Source: Cenococcum geophilum 1.58 (Eukaryota; Ascomycota; Dothideomycetes; Gloniales; Gloniaceae). Taken from it: 64,000 nt of DNA. The position numbers and the translations under genes are program-made. The DNA is taken from positions 6,022,230 through 6,086,229 of the forward strand of contig KV748177.1 in assembly GCA_001692895.1 (NCBI GenBank), written 5' to 3'. Shown here piece by piece: positions 49,601 to 61,459 of this stretch. The notes under the pieces are model-generated. The model saw only the letters and a list, made by a program, of their open reading frames with translations. It made no database searches and was not told the origin of the DNA. Position 1 is the first letter of the stretch, and every line of letters starts with the position of its first letter.

Positions 49601-52229
49601 TCTAGGTCTTAGAGTTGTTATTTAACTACATTAAGGAAACTGTTTATCTTAAGCTTCCTTATTACATATCTTTTTCTATTTAGTTGCGCTTTAGTATCTA
49701 GGTCTAGCTATATCTAGATAGGGATATAGTCTAGGGTAAGTGCCCATTCTTCTTTAGGGTTGCACCTTTCGAGTCTCTAGTATAGGCCTTCGTCTATAAA
49801 TATGAGGTCAATTATACTTCTGGCGGTGCCTTATTACCATATAATTGCTCCTAGGGGGGTGGCTAGCTTAAGGCCCCAGATATCTATAGCTCTTAGTAGG
49901 CACTCTAACTGTTAGTCTGCAGCAACATGGATACCCCCCCACCACAGGTAGTAGAGGTTCATATCTCCTAATAGGATAGACTTTATACCTTCGGTTTCTA
50001 GTAAGCTTATTACCAATATAATATTCTCTATTTATAGGACCCCTTTAACCCTAGGGTTATACACATTAATAATTTATACCGGTCCCCTATATGTTTGGAT
50101 TGTTATAACTGTAATATCTAGGTTAACTACCTACCATAACTATAAGGACAGGCTGATAGCCTTACTAATCATAAAGCACACACATATAGCTGCTTTTGGT
50201 TCGTATAGAAGCTAGAATCCTTAGGGGCAGTATATTAATTATGTAAAGGTATTGTAATACGGCTCTTGTATAGCAAGGATATAGTATTTCTCTAGGTCTA
50301 GACTGTCTAGTAGGGGCCTTACAAGGCGGTAGTTTATATTACCGCAGTTATACTATATAATAGATAGGTAGCGGACCCCCGGCGAGGGTCCTTCAACTCT
50401 CCTTTATTCCTCACTTCTTCTGTTTCCACTTTCTCTAGAATATTCGGAGCTTCTATCTCTTATATCTATACCCTAGTTACTACTCATTTTATATAGAGCT
50501 TTCCATTCCCGTATCTTGTGTTCCTATTAGCGCTTCTATATCTAAATCTGTTATTATTACCGGTTCTTCCCCTATTCTTACTAGTCGGCTATATACCCTT
50601 TATAGGTCGGCTATAAATATTATATTTACCGCATTAAGTCTAATTCTTAATTGTCCTAGTCTTAAGCCTACTATTGCTGTCCATAGGGGTCTTCCTACGG
50701 GGCGTCCTCTCCCTTATGTCCCCTATGACCCTTATATCCCTAATCGGTCTAGTAATATCGCGCGGCGTCGCTTCTGGCCCGTTAAGGCTTAGGATAGCTA
50801 GCCTAGCCCTCTAGTATTAAAGGTAGGAAACGCTAAGAAAGCACCTACGTCCCCCTAGCTTATCGCCTATTGTTTCTATTTGTATAACCTAGCGTGCAGT
50901 TATTCCCGCAGCTATTAAGCCCTTGCCTTCCGTCTCCTATATTTAATACAGTCTTCTCTCTCCCACGCCTTATGTGTGCTTCGGTGGCAGTTCGCGCATT
51001 TTATTTAGTCTTAATTTAAGCAATATCTCATATCGTGGGGGCCTACACAGTGGCCGTAGCACACCTGTGCTGCGCATATAGATTAGATATATCCCCATTA
51101 TATATAGCAATAGCATCATTCTAGGCGTAGTCTGTGGTTATAGAGCCTTGTGTTATATATAAGGCCATTTATAATTATTCCTTTTTAGATAAAGAGTTTT
51201 TGCATTCCTGGTGTATATATACTGACGATAAGGGAGCCATACGTTTATCCGGCGTCTCCCTAGCAAGTCTCCGGCGACCCTCATATCCTCTCGTTGTTCT
51301 TATTATATACTTAGTTTACATTTTCCTATCAAAGCCATTGGATTTAGGTAATTTCAAGTCCTAGTATAAGGCGTTCCATTTATCTTACTATCTCCTATAT
51401 AATTACTATATTATCCGCCTAGCGTCCCTTTTCTACCCTAAGGCTTATAGGAACTGCTAGGACTTTAACTGGGTAATCCTCACAGAGTACTTTTATACCA
51501 ATACGTTCTCCTAGCCTATCCCCTGCCCTTACGGCTCGTTCCTTTACCTATTAGTCCTTTAGGGTAACTCTAATATCTCCGCTCTTAAGGTGTCAGACTA
51601 CAACAGCGTCGTAGACCTCTTTGCGTATCTCTATAAGGACTTCTATTTCTAATTGTCCCCTAAGCCCCTCTGCTTATTCTATATTTAGTCGTATTATAAT
51701 TATATACCCAGTTGTTAACTTAAGAGGGGTAGGTTCCCTATACTGTAAAAGCGCAGCTACGGCGGCCCAGGTGCGGTTCGCCGGTAAGGGGGGGTTATGC
51801 TTATTTTCGATTTTACTTAGCCGTTGGAGGATTTAATCAAGGGTTTACTGGAGGGGCACCTAAGGTTCGCTAGACTAGCGGAGCCATTCTACTAGCTGTA
51901 TTAGTTCGTTATAGCTAACAGTTACTCCCCTACAATTCTAGATACTAGACGCGTCCAATAGGCTTTATATTTTGTCAGATGCCTTCTTAATAGAGGTATT
52001 TCCGCTTTGTGGTGTGGTATTCGCCCGTCTTTATTGTGGAGGGCCATTGCTAGGCGTAGTTCTAGCGGTCGCGCGCGAGTGCGAGCCACCGTCGTTCGAC
52101 GTGTGCCTCCCCTGCGATGCATGCATCTCAGGGGGATTCTCTGGGTGTTTTTTAGGGTTCTTTTGGTTGGTTTTGGTCTTTTTAGGCCGGGTGCAGCAAG
52201 AGCTCCAGTTCCGTTAATCTTAGGTCTCT
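46651..52229 (-). mobile_element. Tad1-like LINE, near full length, inserted in gypsy E
   Basis: Flanked by a perfect 15-bp target duplication TAAGTTATTAATTAA (46636-46650 and 52230-52244). Coded on the minus strand. An ORF1 start near 52122 is followed, near 51060-50940, by paired zinc-knuckle remnants (CYGHC then CANCHRSTHKAWERE). The APE endonuclease shows ILLGDMNLYYLWWGG (about 49980-49936). The RT shows FVNDINLIIYG near 48300 (family FVDD). The ORF2 C-terminus has a readable zinc-binding block SPRCECG...HVILLCP (about 47195-47130). The 3' end is a TTA trinucleotide tail. Frames are broken by several stops and shifts, so it is dead, but long stretches at 46680-47600 and 51900-52220 have normal composition, so it is probably the last insertion of the nest. 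Confidence 0.9.
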
Positions 52230-54803
52230 TAAGTTATTAATTAAGTGCTGCTTTATTACCTTTAGCTTATCTATTAATTAATAGTGGAGGGGGCTATAGC
52301 CTAGCGAATTATTGGCTTCTAATTAAATCTTATAATTGTATATCTGGTAGAAGGGTAACTTATTTAAGGCCGCCTTTAAGAATGTATCCTTATAGTCTAT
52401 ATAAATGGTAAAAAGAAGGCGTTTAACTAGTTCCTTATCGGTTTCCTTAGTTAGCCTTTCCTCTCTATTATTAATAATTCGGTTAATTTTATATAGGCTC
52501 GTTATAAAGACCTTATTATCCTTCTAGTATATATTAAAGTAGAACGCTACAGCGCTAATTACGGCGATATTTACGGTAGGGGGGTTGCCTAATAATAGGG
52601 GCGTATATAACTTTAGAGACTTCTAGGGTACTAGCGTTATTATTACTCCGTTTAGCTCCTATTATATCTTTTAGAGGTTATCCCTTATATCCTATTAATA
52701 CGTTCTTTTCTATACCGGTTAGATCTATATAATTTAGACGTTATTTATATTACTATCTATCCCACTTTTATATATAGAGTCCTCTTTAAACATAGCGCTT
52801 TAGGAGAGTATCTTTATTAGTATAAAGTTCTTTCTAGCTTTATAGCGGGCGTTTTCTTAGGTAAAGGCTAGGTTACGGGCCCAGATATTCTACTAGTAGG
52901 TAGGGTTAGCCCTTGCAGCTAGTGTCTTATAGTCAGTTTAGATCTCCCTAATAAAGGAGGGTAACCTTAGTCTATCCTCCGGCTAGATAAACCGTCTTTA
53001 TTGTATATTTAGCCAAATATTAAAATAGGATATCTATTTTCGTCTAAGGATTATATTATAGGACCCTAGGTCTAGGATGTAAAAGGGGATACTATATTAG
53101 CGTCGTCTGTTAAGAGCAATATATAACTTTAAGATATGGGTAACGGGCCGACCGGCTTAGCCATTGTAGCCTTTTACCTAGATAGGCTTCTCTAGTTAGA
53201 TGGCTTCTATATTTAGAAACTTAGCAACATTATTTATATAGGTAGTATTTATAAAGGCAAAGCTATTTACTCTAGTATTAATAAGGGCGGTTATATTAAC
53301 TCTATATCCATTTTAAGATACTATATATAGAACCGTAAAATACTTTCTACCTATTAACTAACTAAGATTAATCTCTTTAAGATTAATAGGGTACCTTAGG
53401 GGGGAGTCTTTCCCTAGGGTTCTTTTTTTCCTAACTTATTAGACGTTTCTCCTTCCTCTATCTCCTTAATATTGCCTATATCCTTTAGCTCCGGGCAGGA
53501 CGAGGTAAAGTAACCCTACTTATTACAGTTAAAGCACGTAGCCGAGGTAAGGTTAATTAGAGTGTTGCGGCGGATACTAGTTAATAGCATAGTACGTAAC
53601 TAGTTAGGCAAGGCTTATTAGTATATAGTTATAACCGCCTTTAGCGTAAGAGCAGTTATAACTTATCTTCCTACTCTGGCTCCTATAGGTGTGGCTAGTA
53701 AGTTCTAATTATTATAGAGTTGCTTCTGCTAATTAGGGCAGGTATTAATCCGCTTTAGTTCTAAGTCTAATAATAGGCAATAAGCTGCGAGTTTTTTGTG
53801 GGTTAGTAGGTTATCTAAGGTTATAGCGATCTTTTCTTATAGCCGGATTATTAGCTTATTATATAGGTCTAATCAGTAGTTCTTAAGGGGAACCTAGCCT
53901 TCTCCTGCAAGGTATAGGAATTAAGTCTAGAATTTAGTAAAGGGTTAGTTTAGTTTTATTATTAGGCGATTATAGTTATAATAGGCATCCTATACTTTGT
54001 TTAGGTTAATATAAATAGCCACTAGGTGCCGTATTATCTTATTAATAGATATAAATCGGACAGGGAAGTCGTCCTTAAACTTAGCTTAAAGGTACTATTA
54101 GGCGTCCCCAGTAGTTCGACTAAAGAGGTAGAGTATTTTAGCTTTTTAGAAAGGAAATAGTTATAGTTAACACGGAGCTTTCCTTATACTTAAATCCTCT
54201 AATTTTTAAAGGTAGGGTCTATCCTATTAGACAGTAGTAGGGGGTTAAGGAGCTTAACGGACTTTAATTTCTTTATTATTATATCCGTACTCCCTAGTAT
54301 ATTATATTTGGTGGAGTAAATAGGTCGGCTAGGGCTTTAAGAAGGGGAAGCTAGGCTATTTTATAGGGCTATAAGGCTTTCTAGGATCTCTTATAGGGTC
54401 TCTTATATATTTCTCACTTTAAGATAATTGGCTTCTTAGCTAGCTGCGAGGGCGCAAATCTGCTCGCGTATATCTATAATATTATTATTATCTTTAATTT
54501 CTAATCCTAATTGGATCTTAGGTTCCTCTTAAGTAGAGGTAGCTCTCTTAAATAAGCTTACTTTAGGTGCTATTATTAGCTTCCTAAGGTTCGTTAGTAT
54601 TATACGCTTTAGTTTTAATTCTAGGGGTATAGGTCTAGTCCTATCTAGCTTATAAGGTAGGATATTATCTAGGCCTTCTTAGGTAATGTAGAGTTGTTTT
54701 AGTATCTAAGTATAGCGCGTTAATGCGTCGTTGTAGACAAAGTTTCTTTAGGGTAGGATATTATTGAGGCCTTCCCAGGCAAGGTAAGGAGAGCTTAGTA
54801 TAA

Positions 54804-55014
54804 TGTCACGGCTTAAATAAATGCCTCTAAACCGAAGCTTGAACGAATACTATATTATAAAGATACTAAGCTAAAGAGAAGGAAAAGGGGTCGCTAGGAC
54901 TAATGTAAACAAATATATAGGGTGAGCCGCCAAGGCGCTAGCTTTAGGCGGGCCAATCGCAGGTTGGCAGAATATAGCAGAATTTGGCAGGTAACGTGCG
55001 ATAGCGCCGTTACA
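54804..55014 (-). repeat. 5' LTR of gypsy E
   Basis: 211 bp, TGTCACGGCTTAAATAA to GCGCCGTTACA, followed by the target duplication cttag. Confidence 0.92.
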
Positions 55015-57347
55015 CTTAGACAACTTTTTTATCTAACTATATATAGAAATCTTCCTACTTGTCGTTATGTCGTTATCTATACTACTTTTAGTATAACCCT
55101 TTAAGTGTATACGGCTTATCCGTAAGGAAGTATCTTTTTATTACTATATTATAACAGCCTTTTATATATTGTTCTTTAAACCTAGTTAAAATCCCTAAAT
55201 CCTCTTCTTATTCTAGTTTGGTAAGCTACTTAACTCTTAGTATACCTATCCTATATTTATTAGTAATCCTTTATATAGGTGCTTTGTCCCTTATACGGCC
55301 TAGTGTACTAAATCTCTTATCTAGTTTCTAATCTTACTATAAGGTAATTCTTACTCTGAATTCCTTTATGGTTTCTTTCTTTTTGCGTCTTATAAGTAGA
55401 TCCTTAAAGTCTTCTTACTTTTTAATCTCGTTAGTGGTCCTTATTTATACGTTAAAGTCTTAGTTCTATAGGATTCTTAGTCCTAAGCTGGCTTCTGTCT
55501 TAAGCTTAGCTCCTACCTTAGTCTAACTAGGCTTAGGTATTCTTATCTTATCTTAAGAGTTTTAAATCTCACTTATCTTATCTTAAGAATCTTATACCTA
55601 TAGGAAACTCTATCCCAAGCTTATTTATATATCTTTAAACTAAGCTATTGCTCTACTCTATTAGTTGCTGTCCGTTATAGGTCCTTAAGCGTGCCTTATC
55701 CTATTTTAGGAATCTTAGTTATCTCTTATCTCGTCTTAAGAATTTTAAGCCTTTGGCCTTTTACCTTTATCGAGTAATAAATTAGCACTAGTAGTTGTCT
55801 GCTTGCTTAGTCTCTATAAAACACTCTTCCTTTCGTTTTATAAAGCGATAGATGCCGTATCTAATAGTGTTATAATGCCCGTTACTAAACCTTACTTTAT
55901 AGCGGTCTCAGTCTCTGCTTTTAATGTGACTTCTTTAAGGTTTACACGCTCCTAGTAAGCTGCCTTTATTGCCTTGTCGTCTGTAAATGTTTTGCCTATA
56001 TTAAACTCGTCGTCTTTAATATCCGATCTGCGTAATAGTTTATTAGTTCCCCTATATTCTAAGGATTTTGGCTCCTATAGCCAATGGCTTACACTATACT
56101 TAGCGTCTTTATAAATTTGGTAGGCGTTATTATAACAAAATACGAAACTTCTAATTAAACACTCTTTTGTTCCTTGTAGTATACTATTATCCCTTTATAT
56201 ATATATGTCTTCTACTATTAGTCTGGTTCCCTTTATTATATAATAACTCTAACTATCTTTATAATCCCTTATAAAATAACCTTATTTCCTGCAATTTATA
56301 TAAGCTCTATCTTTAAACTACTAACTTTACTATAGAGTCCGCCTAAACGTCTTCTGCTGTTAAGATCCCTAGTTTAGCCTCTACTTCTTAGTTCTATAAT
56401 TACTAGATCTTTAACCTCTAGGTTTTTATAGTTTCTTACTTCTTATGGGCCTCTTTAGTACCACTTAGGTCTATTAGCTCTACGCTATACTATAATTTCT
56501 AATTTAGCTTTAGTTATTGCGTGCTCTACGCCTTATATAACTATAGAACTCTATCCTAACCTCTCTTAGCCTGTTCCCTTTAGTAGATCCAATTGTTAAT
56601 CTTAATTACTTAATTTATTAACTCCCGTAGGGTATCCGTATCATTTATTAGAATAATTACGTCCTAGACTTTAGCCTTAAGTCCTTATTTATACTGTGCT
56701 ATAAGCGCCTTGTTATTCTACTTAACTTATATTACTAACGTCTGGAACTGCGTTATATACTTAATTGCTAAGGTTTATTATATAATATCTTAGAGTTTTC
56801 TTTCCGCCGTAGTTACTACCTCTAGATCTCTAAATATTTATATAAATCGCTCCGTAAATCCTTCCTAGCTTAAGAATATAAATTATACCTCCTAATTAGT
56901 GGTTATTATTTTATTTGCCTGTATTTCTATAAGGTAAGGCTTAAACTACTTAAGTGCTCTTCTTAATAGGAATAGTCCCGTATAGGCTATTCGATCTATA
57001 GGTATTAGTAGCTTTACTCCTTCTTATATAACTTTAAAGTGCATTTATATAAGGAATCCTTTAAGCTTTAATCTTTCTCCTAAGTACCTCTTAATTAATA
57101 GTAACTTAATCTTTACTGCTCTAATCCTATTAACCCTTTCTTCTAGCGCCGTATTATTAGTTATTAACTAGTTAACTATTTCTTATAACTGTCCGACCGT
57201 TATAGGTTGCTATAAGTTAGTATCTGCTATACTAGTGTTACCTTCTAACCTTAAAGTAGTTGCCGCCGTCAATGGCGTTATAGTAGCTGCTTTTAGTGGC
57301 ATATTGTTTAACTTTCTGTATTTAATACCGTAACTAGGTAGTAATTA

Positions 57348-57771
57348 TATAACAGAACCTTATAGTAAGTACTATAATAGGCTCGTTATTAGACTAGGTA
57401 TATAGGTGATATAAATTAAAGTTAACAACGTAATAATAACTGGTGGAGTGGTTGCCTAATAAATTAACTCTAATTGTATTCTAAGAATTACTATAAGGAA
57501 GGAACTATCTAGGTAAGAACTAAGGGTCCTTAAATACACAACCGTACTACTATAAAATCCTTCTTGTATATAATGTACGTGTACTTTATTTACTCTATTA
57601 CGGATTATATAGATCTTATAAATTATATAGATCACGTTATATGACCTTAGTTACCATTCCTTATTATATAGCTCTATCGGTTCCATCTTAGACCGTACTT
57701 AAATTAACCAACTAGCTTTTTCCAACTCTTCTCTAAGTAGTCGTAACATTGTACTTAAAGCGTCCGTAATA
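57348..57771 (-). repeat. 5' LTR of gypsy B2
   Basis: 424 bp, TATAACAGAACC to GTCCGTAATA, followed by atttg. Confidence 0.88.
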
Positions 57772-57776
57772 ATTTG

Positions 57777-59400
57777 ACGTCTAGGGCACGTACGTGCATT
57801 ATGTTCTATTAATTTGCACATGCTATACTTACGTACTGCCCGTTACGGTCGCTCAGCCGCTGCCTCTACTGCCCCCTCTACTACCGTTTTCTGGGCAGCT
57901 TGTGCACGAGATAGGCCTTCTGCTCCTAATAGAATACCCCCCTTAGCTATATACGTGCGACGCTGTGCTCTCTTTCTTTTCTGGCGCTGGTTTTCTATAT
58001 ATAGCTTCTTATTTTCACTTATAAGCAGGATAGTACTTAACATTGCCATTTCGCACCCCTTAATAAGCTAGCTAAGGGCTTGTTCTATTAGACTTAGTAG
58101 GCTATACATACGCCGCTTAAGAATAGCGCCTTAGCAAGGCCGTCTGCTGTTATAGCTTAGTAATATTATAGGGTGTTTTAGGTGCCTGGGATGCACTTAA
58201 CTACGGACGGCGTTGGGGTAATAGCGTCTAATATTCGGTGTGTAGCTATGCTAGTACGCGATTAGGGCTATATGGAACTAGGCTAGTAGCTATAAATCCT
58301 GTCAGTATATTATTCTAATAAATGGCTATATGCCTAGCCTACCTATATAGTGGCAGAAATTCGTGTTTATTAATATAGTTAACACTATAACCTATAAGCT
58401 GTTTAACGAGGCGTCCGTATAATTACTTAAGGACTAAGAAACAGCCTATATCTAGTGGCTGCAGTAGATATAACGAATACGCTAGTATATAAAGGACGAC
58501 TATCTAATAATCCAGATAGTACTGATTAAATTTAGGCGATATATAGCTGTTGTGGCTATCTAGTACTAGCAGCCGATGCGTGCTAACCGTATAATCCTTT
58601 ATATGCTTATTAAAGACCTCTATTAACTAGGTTAGGCCAATCTTATTTATTATTTAGCTATTATCGCTAATACCAACTAACCAGTTATATGGGATAATAT
58701 CGTCCTTATACTAAGTAGCTTAGTATATTACTGCCTTGAAAATAACTAGTAGTAGAATTATAACCCCTAGGGCATTAATATATTTAATAATTATAACCTA
58801 TTCTTAATTTCCTGGCTGTACTATTCTAGGCCGGCCAGCCCTATTAGTTCCAGTAATAACTTTTATAGTTATAATAACACCTATCTAATAGCCAGTTTTA
58901 TTAAAATTCTAAATATCCTCGTTAAGAATCCTATATTAAATTTTTATATCTTAAACGCGTTTAAACTAGGCCTAAATAAGTATAGGATCCTTATATTTAG
59001 CATCCTAGTAGTTATACTTGCGATTCTATTTAGATTATAGGTCATTATAGCGCTTAATAAAGTTATGTACCCATCGCTCGCCAACTAGTTACCATTTGGC
59101 GTACTAGGTAGCTAAAAGGCTAGCCATCTACTATATTATAACAACCCTAGGTAGTATACCGCGTTAATCTATTAATAGAATCCACTGCTTAAGGCTCTCT
59201 TCTTATACTGGTGTAAGACGGCGATTTAGGGCAATAGAACCGCGTCTTGGTTTAATGCCTTTGTTGCGTTACTAGGCTGTAGTTTAGGGCACATTGTATG
59301 TCTTTACAGCAGATTGGAAACTTAAGAATTAGCCTTAATTATGAGCATTAAGAGCTAGAATAAGTCTACCCTCTTAAAAAAGGGGTTTTTCTTATCGTGG
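57777..59400 (-). pseudogene. Fot1/pogo-type DDE transposase, RIP-inactivated
   Basis: Read on the minus strand, the conserved blocks follow the family order in mostly one frame. A DNA-binding part has WVHNFIKRYNDLQSKWNRKY near 59075-59010. The first catalytic region reads NFNKTG near 58885-58905, where the family has NFDETG, so the first catalytic Asp is now Asn. The second region is RLLVLDSHNSY near 58535-58570 with its Asp kept. A later block is LLQPLDIGCF. The basic C-terminal tail has RQKRKRAQRR (about 57990-57961). In-frame TAA stops replace Gln codons. The typical length is about 540 residues; the remnant is nearly full length but cannot produce an active enzyme. Confidence 0.85.
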
Positions 59401-59455
59401 TGTAGTCATTAAAGTAATAGTTAAGTAACGCGTTGCGTCTTTTACGATTTTGATA

Positions 59456-59501
59456 GGGGTGGCCTGGAGGCTTGTATAGCCTATTAGCTTGCCAACTACG
59501 T
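59456..59501 (-). repeat. Right terminal inverted repeat of the Fot1-like transposon
   Basis: Reverse complement of 38010-38055 except for two transitions; followed by TA. Confidence 0.92.
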
Positions 59502-61121
59502 TAAGGTTTATATAAATTTAATAAAAAGCTTAGCGGATATTAAGCTTTATAAAGATTTTTGCCCAACTTAGGCATATAAAGGTCTTATTAATTAATAGAA
59601 TAAAGTACTAGTCCTTTTAAGCAATAGCGTTTAGCTTTTAATAGTTAATATAAAAACAAAGGCCGCTATTAAGTTTTTTTATATATAAAATAGGAGAAGT
59701 AAAAGGGGCTTAGCGTAGCTCGATAAACCCTTTATTAAAATTATTAATTAGGTATTACTTTATTACTTTAAGTTTATTTATAGTTTACTAGTAAAGGGGG
59801 CGATATACTAGGAAGTTATTTGCCTTTAATTGGATCTTATAGTTATAGGTTTAGTAAAGGGGTAGCTAGTTAGACGCCGTCTTTAAGCGTACGTCCTTAT
59901 ATCCTAAGTTGATAGTAAAAAAAAGGCGCTTAACTCGCTTCTTATTAGTTTCTTTAGATAGTCCTTTTTCTCTTTTATTAAGAATTTAGTTAATTTTATA
60001 TAAGCTAGTTATAAAGACTTTATTATCTTACTAGTATATATTAAAGTAGAACTCTATAGCACTAATTATAGTAATATCTACTATAGGGGGGTCGCGTAGT
60101 TTAGGGGGTTATATAACTTTAGGTTCTAGAGTATTAATTATATTATTCCTTTTTTTAGCTCCTATTATATCTTCCTAAGGCCATCTCTTATATTCTATTA
60201 GTAGGTTCTCTTTTATATTAGTTAAATTTCTATAATTTAAAAGTCTTCTATATTACTATCCGTCCTACTTCTATAAGTAGAGTCCTCTTTAACTATGGCG
60301 CCTTAAAAGAGTATTTTTATTAGTATATAGGAGTTTATTCTAGCCTTTTAATAGGCGTCTTCTTAGGTAAAGGCTATATCGCGGTCCCTAACATTCTGCT
60401 AGTAGGTAGGGTTAGCCTTTATAGCTAGTATCTAGTAATTAGTTCGGATTTCTCCGGTAAAGAAGAGTAACTTTAATCTATCCTCTAGCTAGATAAACCG
60501 TCTTTATTATATATTTAACTAAATATTAAAGTAAAATGTTTACTTTTAGCGAAGGATTATATTATAGGACCCTAGGTCTAAAATATAAAAAGAAATACTA
60601 TATTAATATTGTCTATTAAGAGAGATATATAACCCTAAAATATAGGTAACTAGCTTACCAGCTTAACTACTATAGTCTTTTATTAGAATAGGTTTCTCTA
60701 GTTAGATAACTTTTATATTTAGAAACTTAGTAATATTAATTATATTTGTAGTATTTTTAAAGGTAAAGCTATTTACTCTAGTATTACTAAGGGTAGTAGC
60801 ATTAACTCTATATCTATTTTACGATACTATATATAAGGTTATAAAGTATTTACTACCTATTAGCTAACTTAGGTTAATCTTTTTAAAATTAATAGGGTAC
60901 TCTAGAAAGGAGTTTTCCCCTAAAGTTCTTTTTTTTAACTTATTAAACGCTTCTTCTTTCTCTATTTCCTTAATATTACCTATTTATTTTTAGCTCTAGG
61001 TAAGATAAGGTAAAGTAACTATCCTTTCTATAGCTGTAGTATATAACCGTAGTAGGGTTAATTAGAGTATTACGGCAAATATTAGTTAAAGGCGTAGTAT
61101 ATAATAGGTTAGGCAAAGTTT

Positions 61122-61459
61122 TATAACGGGACTAACCCAGTTATAGTAGGAATGTCTCGGTGAAACACTCGACAGACAAATCCCGACGCTTTGACCAAAT
61201 TCTGCCGAATTCTGCTAGCTTGATCGACTTCTGCCAAGTTCTGCTAGATCAATTCGAATTCTACCAAAGTCCGTCGAAGACCGCGTGCGCACGCATCGAC
61301 CACTAAGACCCCTGACTATTTAATTATAAGATTCTCTCGTTATATCTTTCTCTTCTTTACGCAACGTCTTGTACTCTGCAAGAGCTATATACCCTTAGAT
61401 TTGGATAGAATTTATATTATTCCTTCAAATCTCCTTTAAAGCCTCTTCACGCCCTCACA
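61122..61459. repeat. Solo LTR of a distinct family inside gypsy F
   Basis: 338 bp, from TATAACGGGAC to GCCCTCACA, flanked by agttt (61117-61121) and agctt (61460-61464), one transition apart. Element E lacks it at the same place. The left half holds repeated TTCTGCC-A units (61199-61260). Its composition is closer to normal than F. Confidence 0.7.

Larger units (their letters stand above)
43227..55014 (-). mobile_element. Gypsy E, complete with paired LTRs, split by a LINE
   Basis: Flanked by cttag (43222-43226 and 55015-55019), with two 211-bp LTRs. Without the LINE it is about 6.2 kb. On the minus strand the order is 5' LTR (54804-55014), gag ending in a CCHC-like knuckle near 53510-53545 (CFNC...GYFTSSC, with Tyr where His is expected), protease, RT, RNase H, integrase and 3' LTR. 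The RT core still reads YLDDIL (46240-46257), undamaged unlike the other gypsy copies here, though stops elsewhere kill the element. A purine-rich tract on the minus strand at 43438-43452 adjoins the 3' LTR. It appears younger or less mutated than its host B2. Confidence 0.92.
38140..57771 (-). mobile_element. Gypsy B2, split by gypsy E
   Basis: Own sequence 38140-43221 plus 55015-57771, about 7.8 kb, the same family as B1. The 3' LTR is 38140-38545 and the 5' LTR 57348-57771. The target duplication is attta (38135-38139) and atttg (57772-57776), differing by one transition. The RT core is near 41565-41600 and reads as in B1; gag lies just left of 57348. Stops are throughout. Element E is inserted at the point corresponding to about 13126 of B1, with the cttag target repeated on both sides. 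Several n bases occur at about 39289-39355 and at 41871. Confidence 0.9.
38010..59501 (-). mobile_element. Fot1/Pot2-like DNA transposon (Tc1/mariner, pogo type), split by gypsy B2
   Basis: The 46-bp terminal inverted repeats at 38010-38055 and 59456-59501 match at all but two positions, both transitions. They are flanked by TA (38008-38009 and 59502-59503), the usual target duplication of this superfamily. With B2 and its target repeat removed, the transposon is about 1.85 kb, the size of Pot2 and Fot1, and the repeat length also fits them. The left 130 bp are 38010-38139; the rest is 57777-59501 with the transposase. Confidence 0.92.

Noticed and set aside
51972..52240. Two overlapping plus-strand frames in GC-rich DNA
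   Set aside because: They are antisense to the start of LINE ORF1 and its 5' UTR.
57814..58071. 85-codon plus-strand frame
   Set aside because: It is antisense to the basic C-terminal tail of the Fot1-like transposase.
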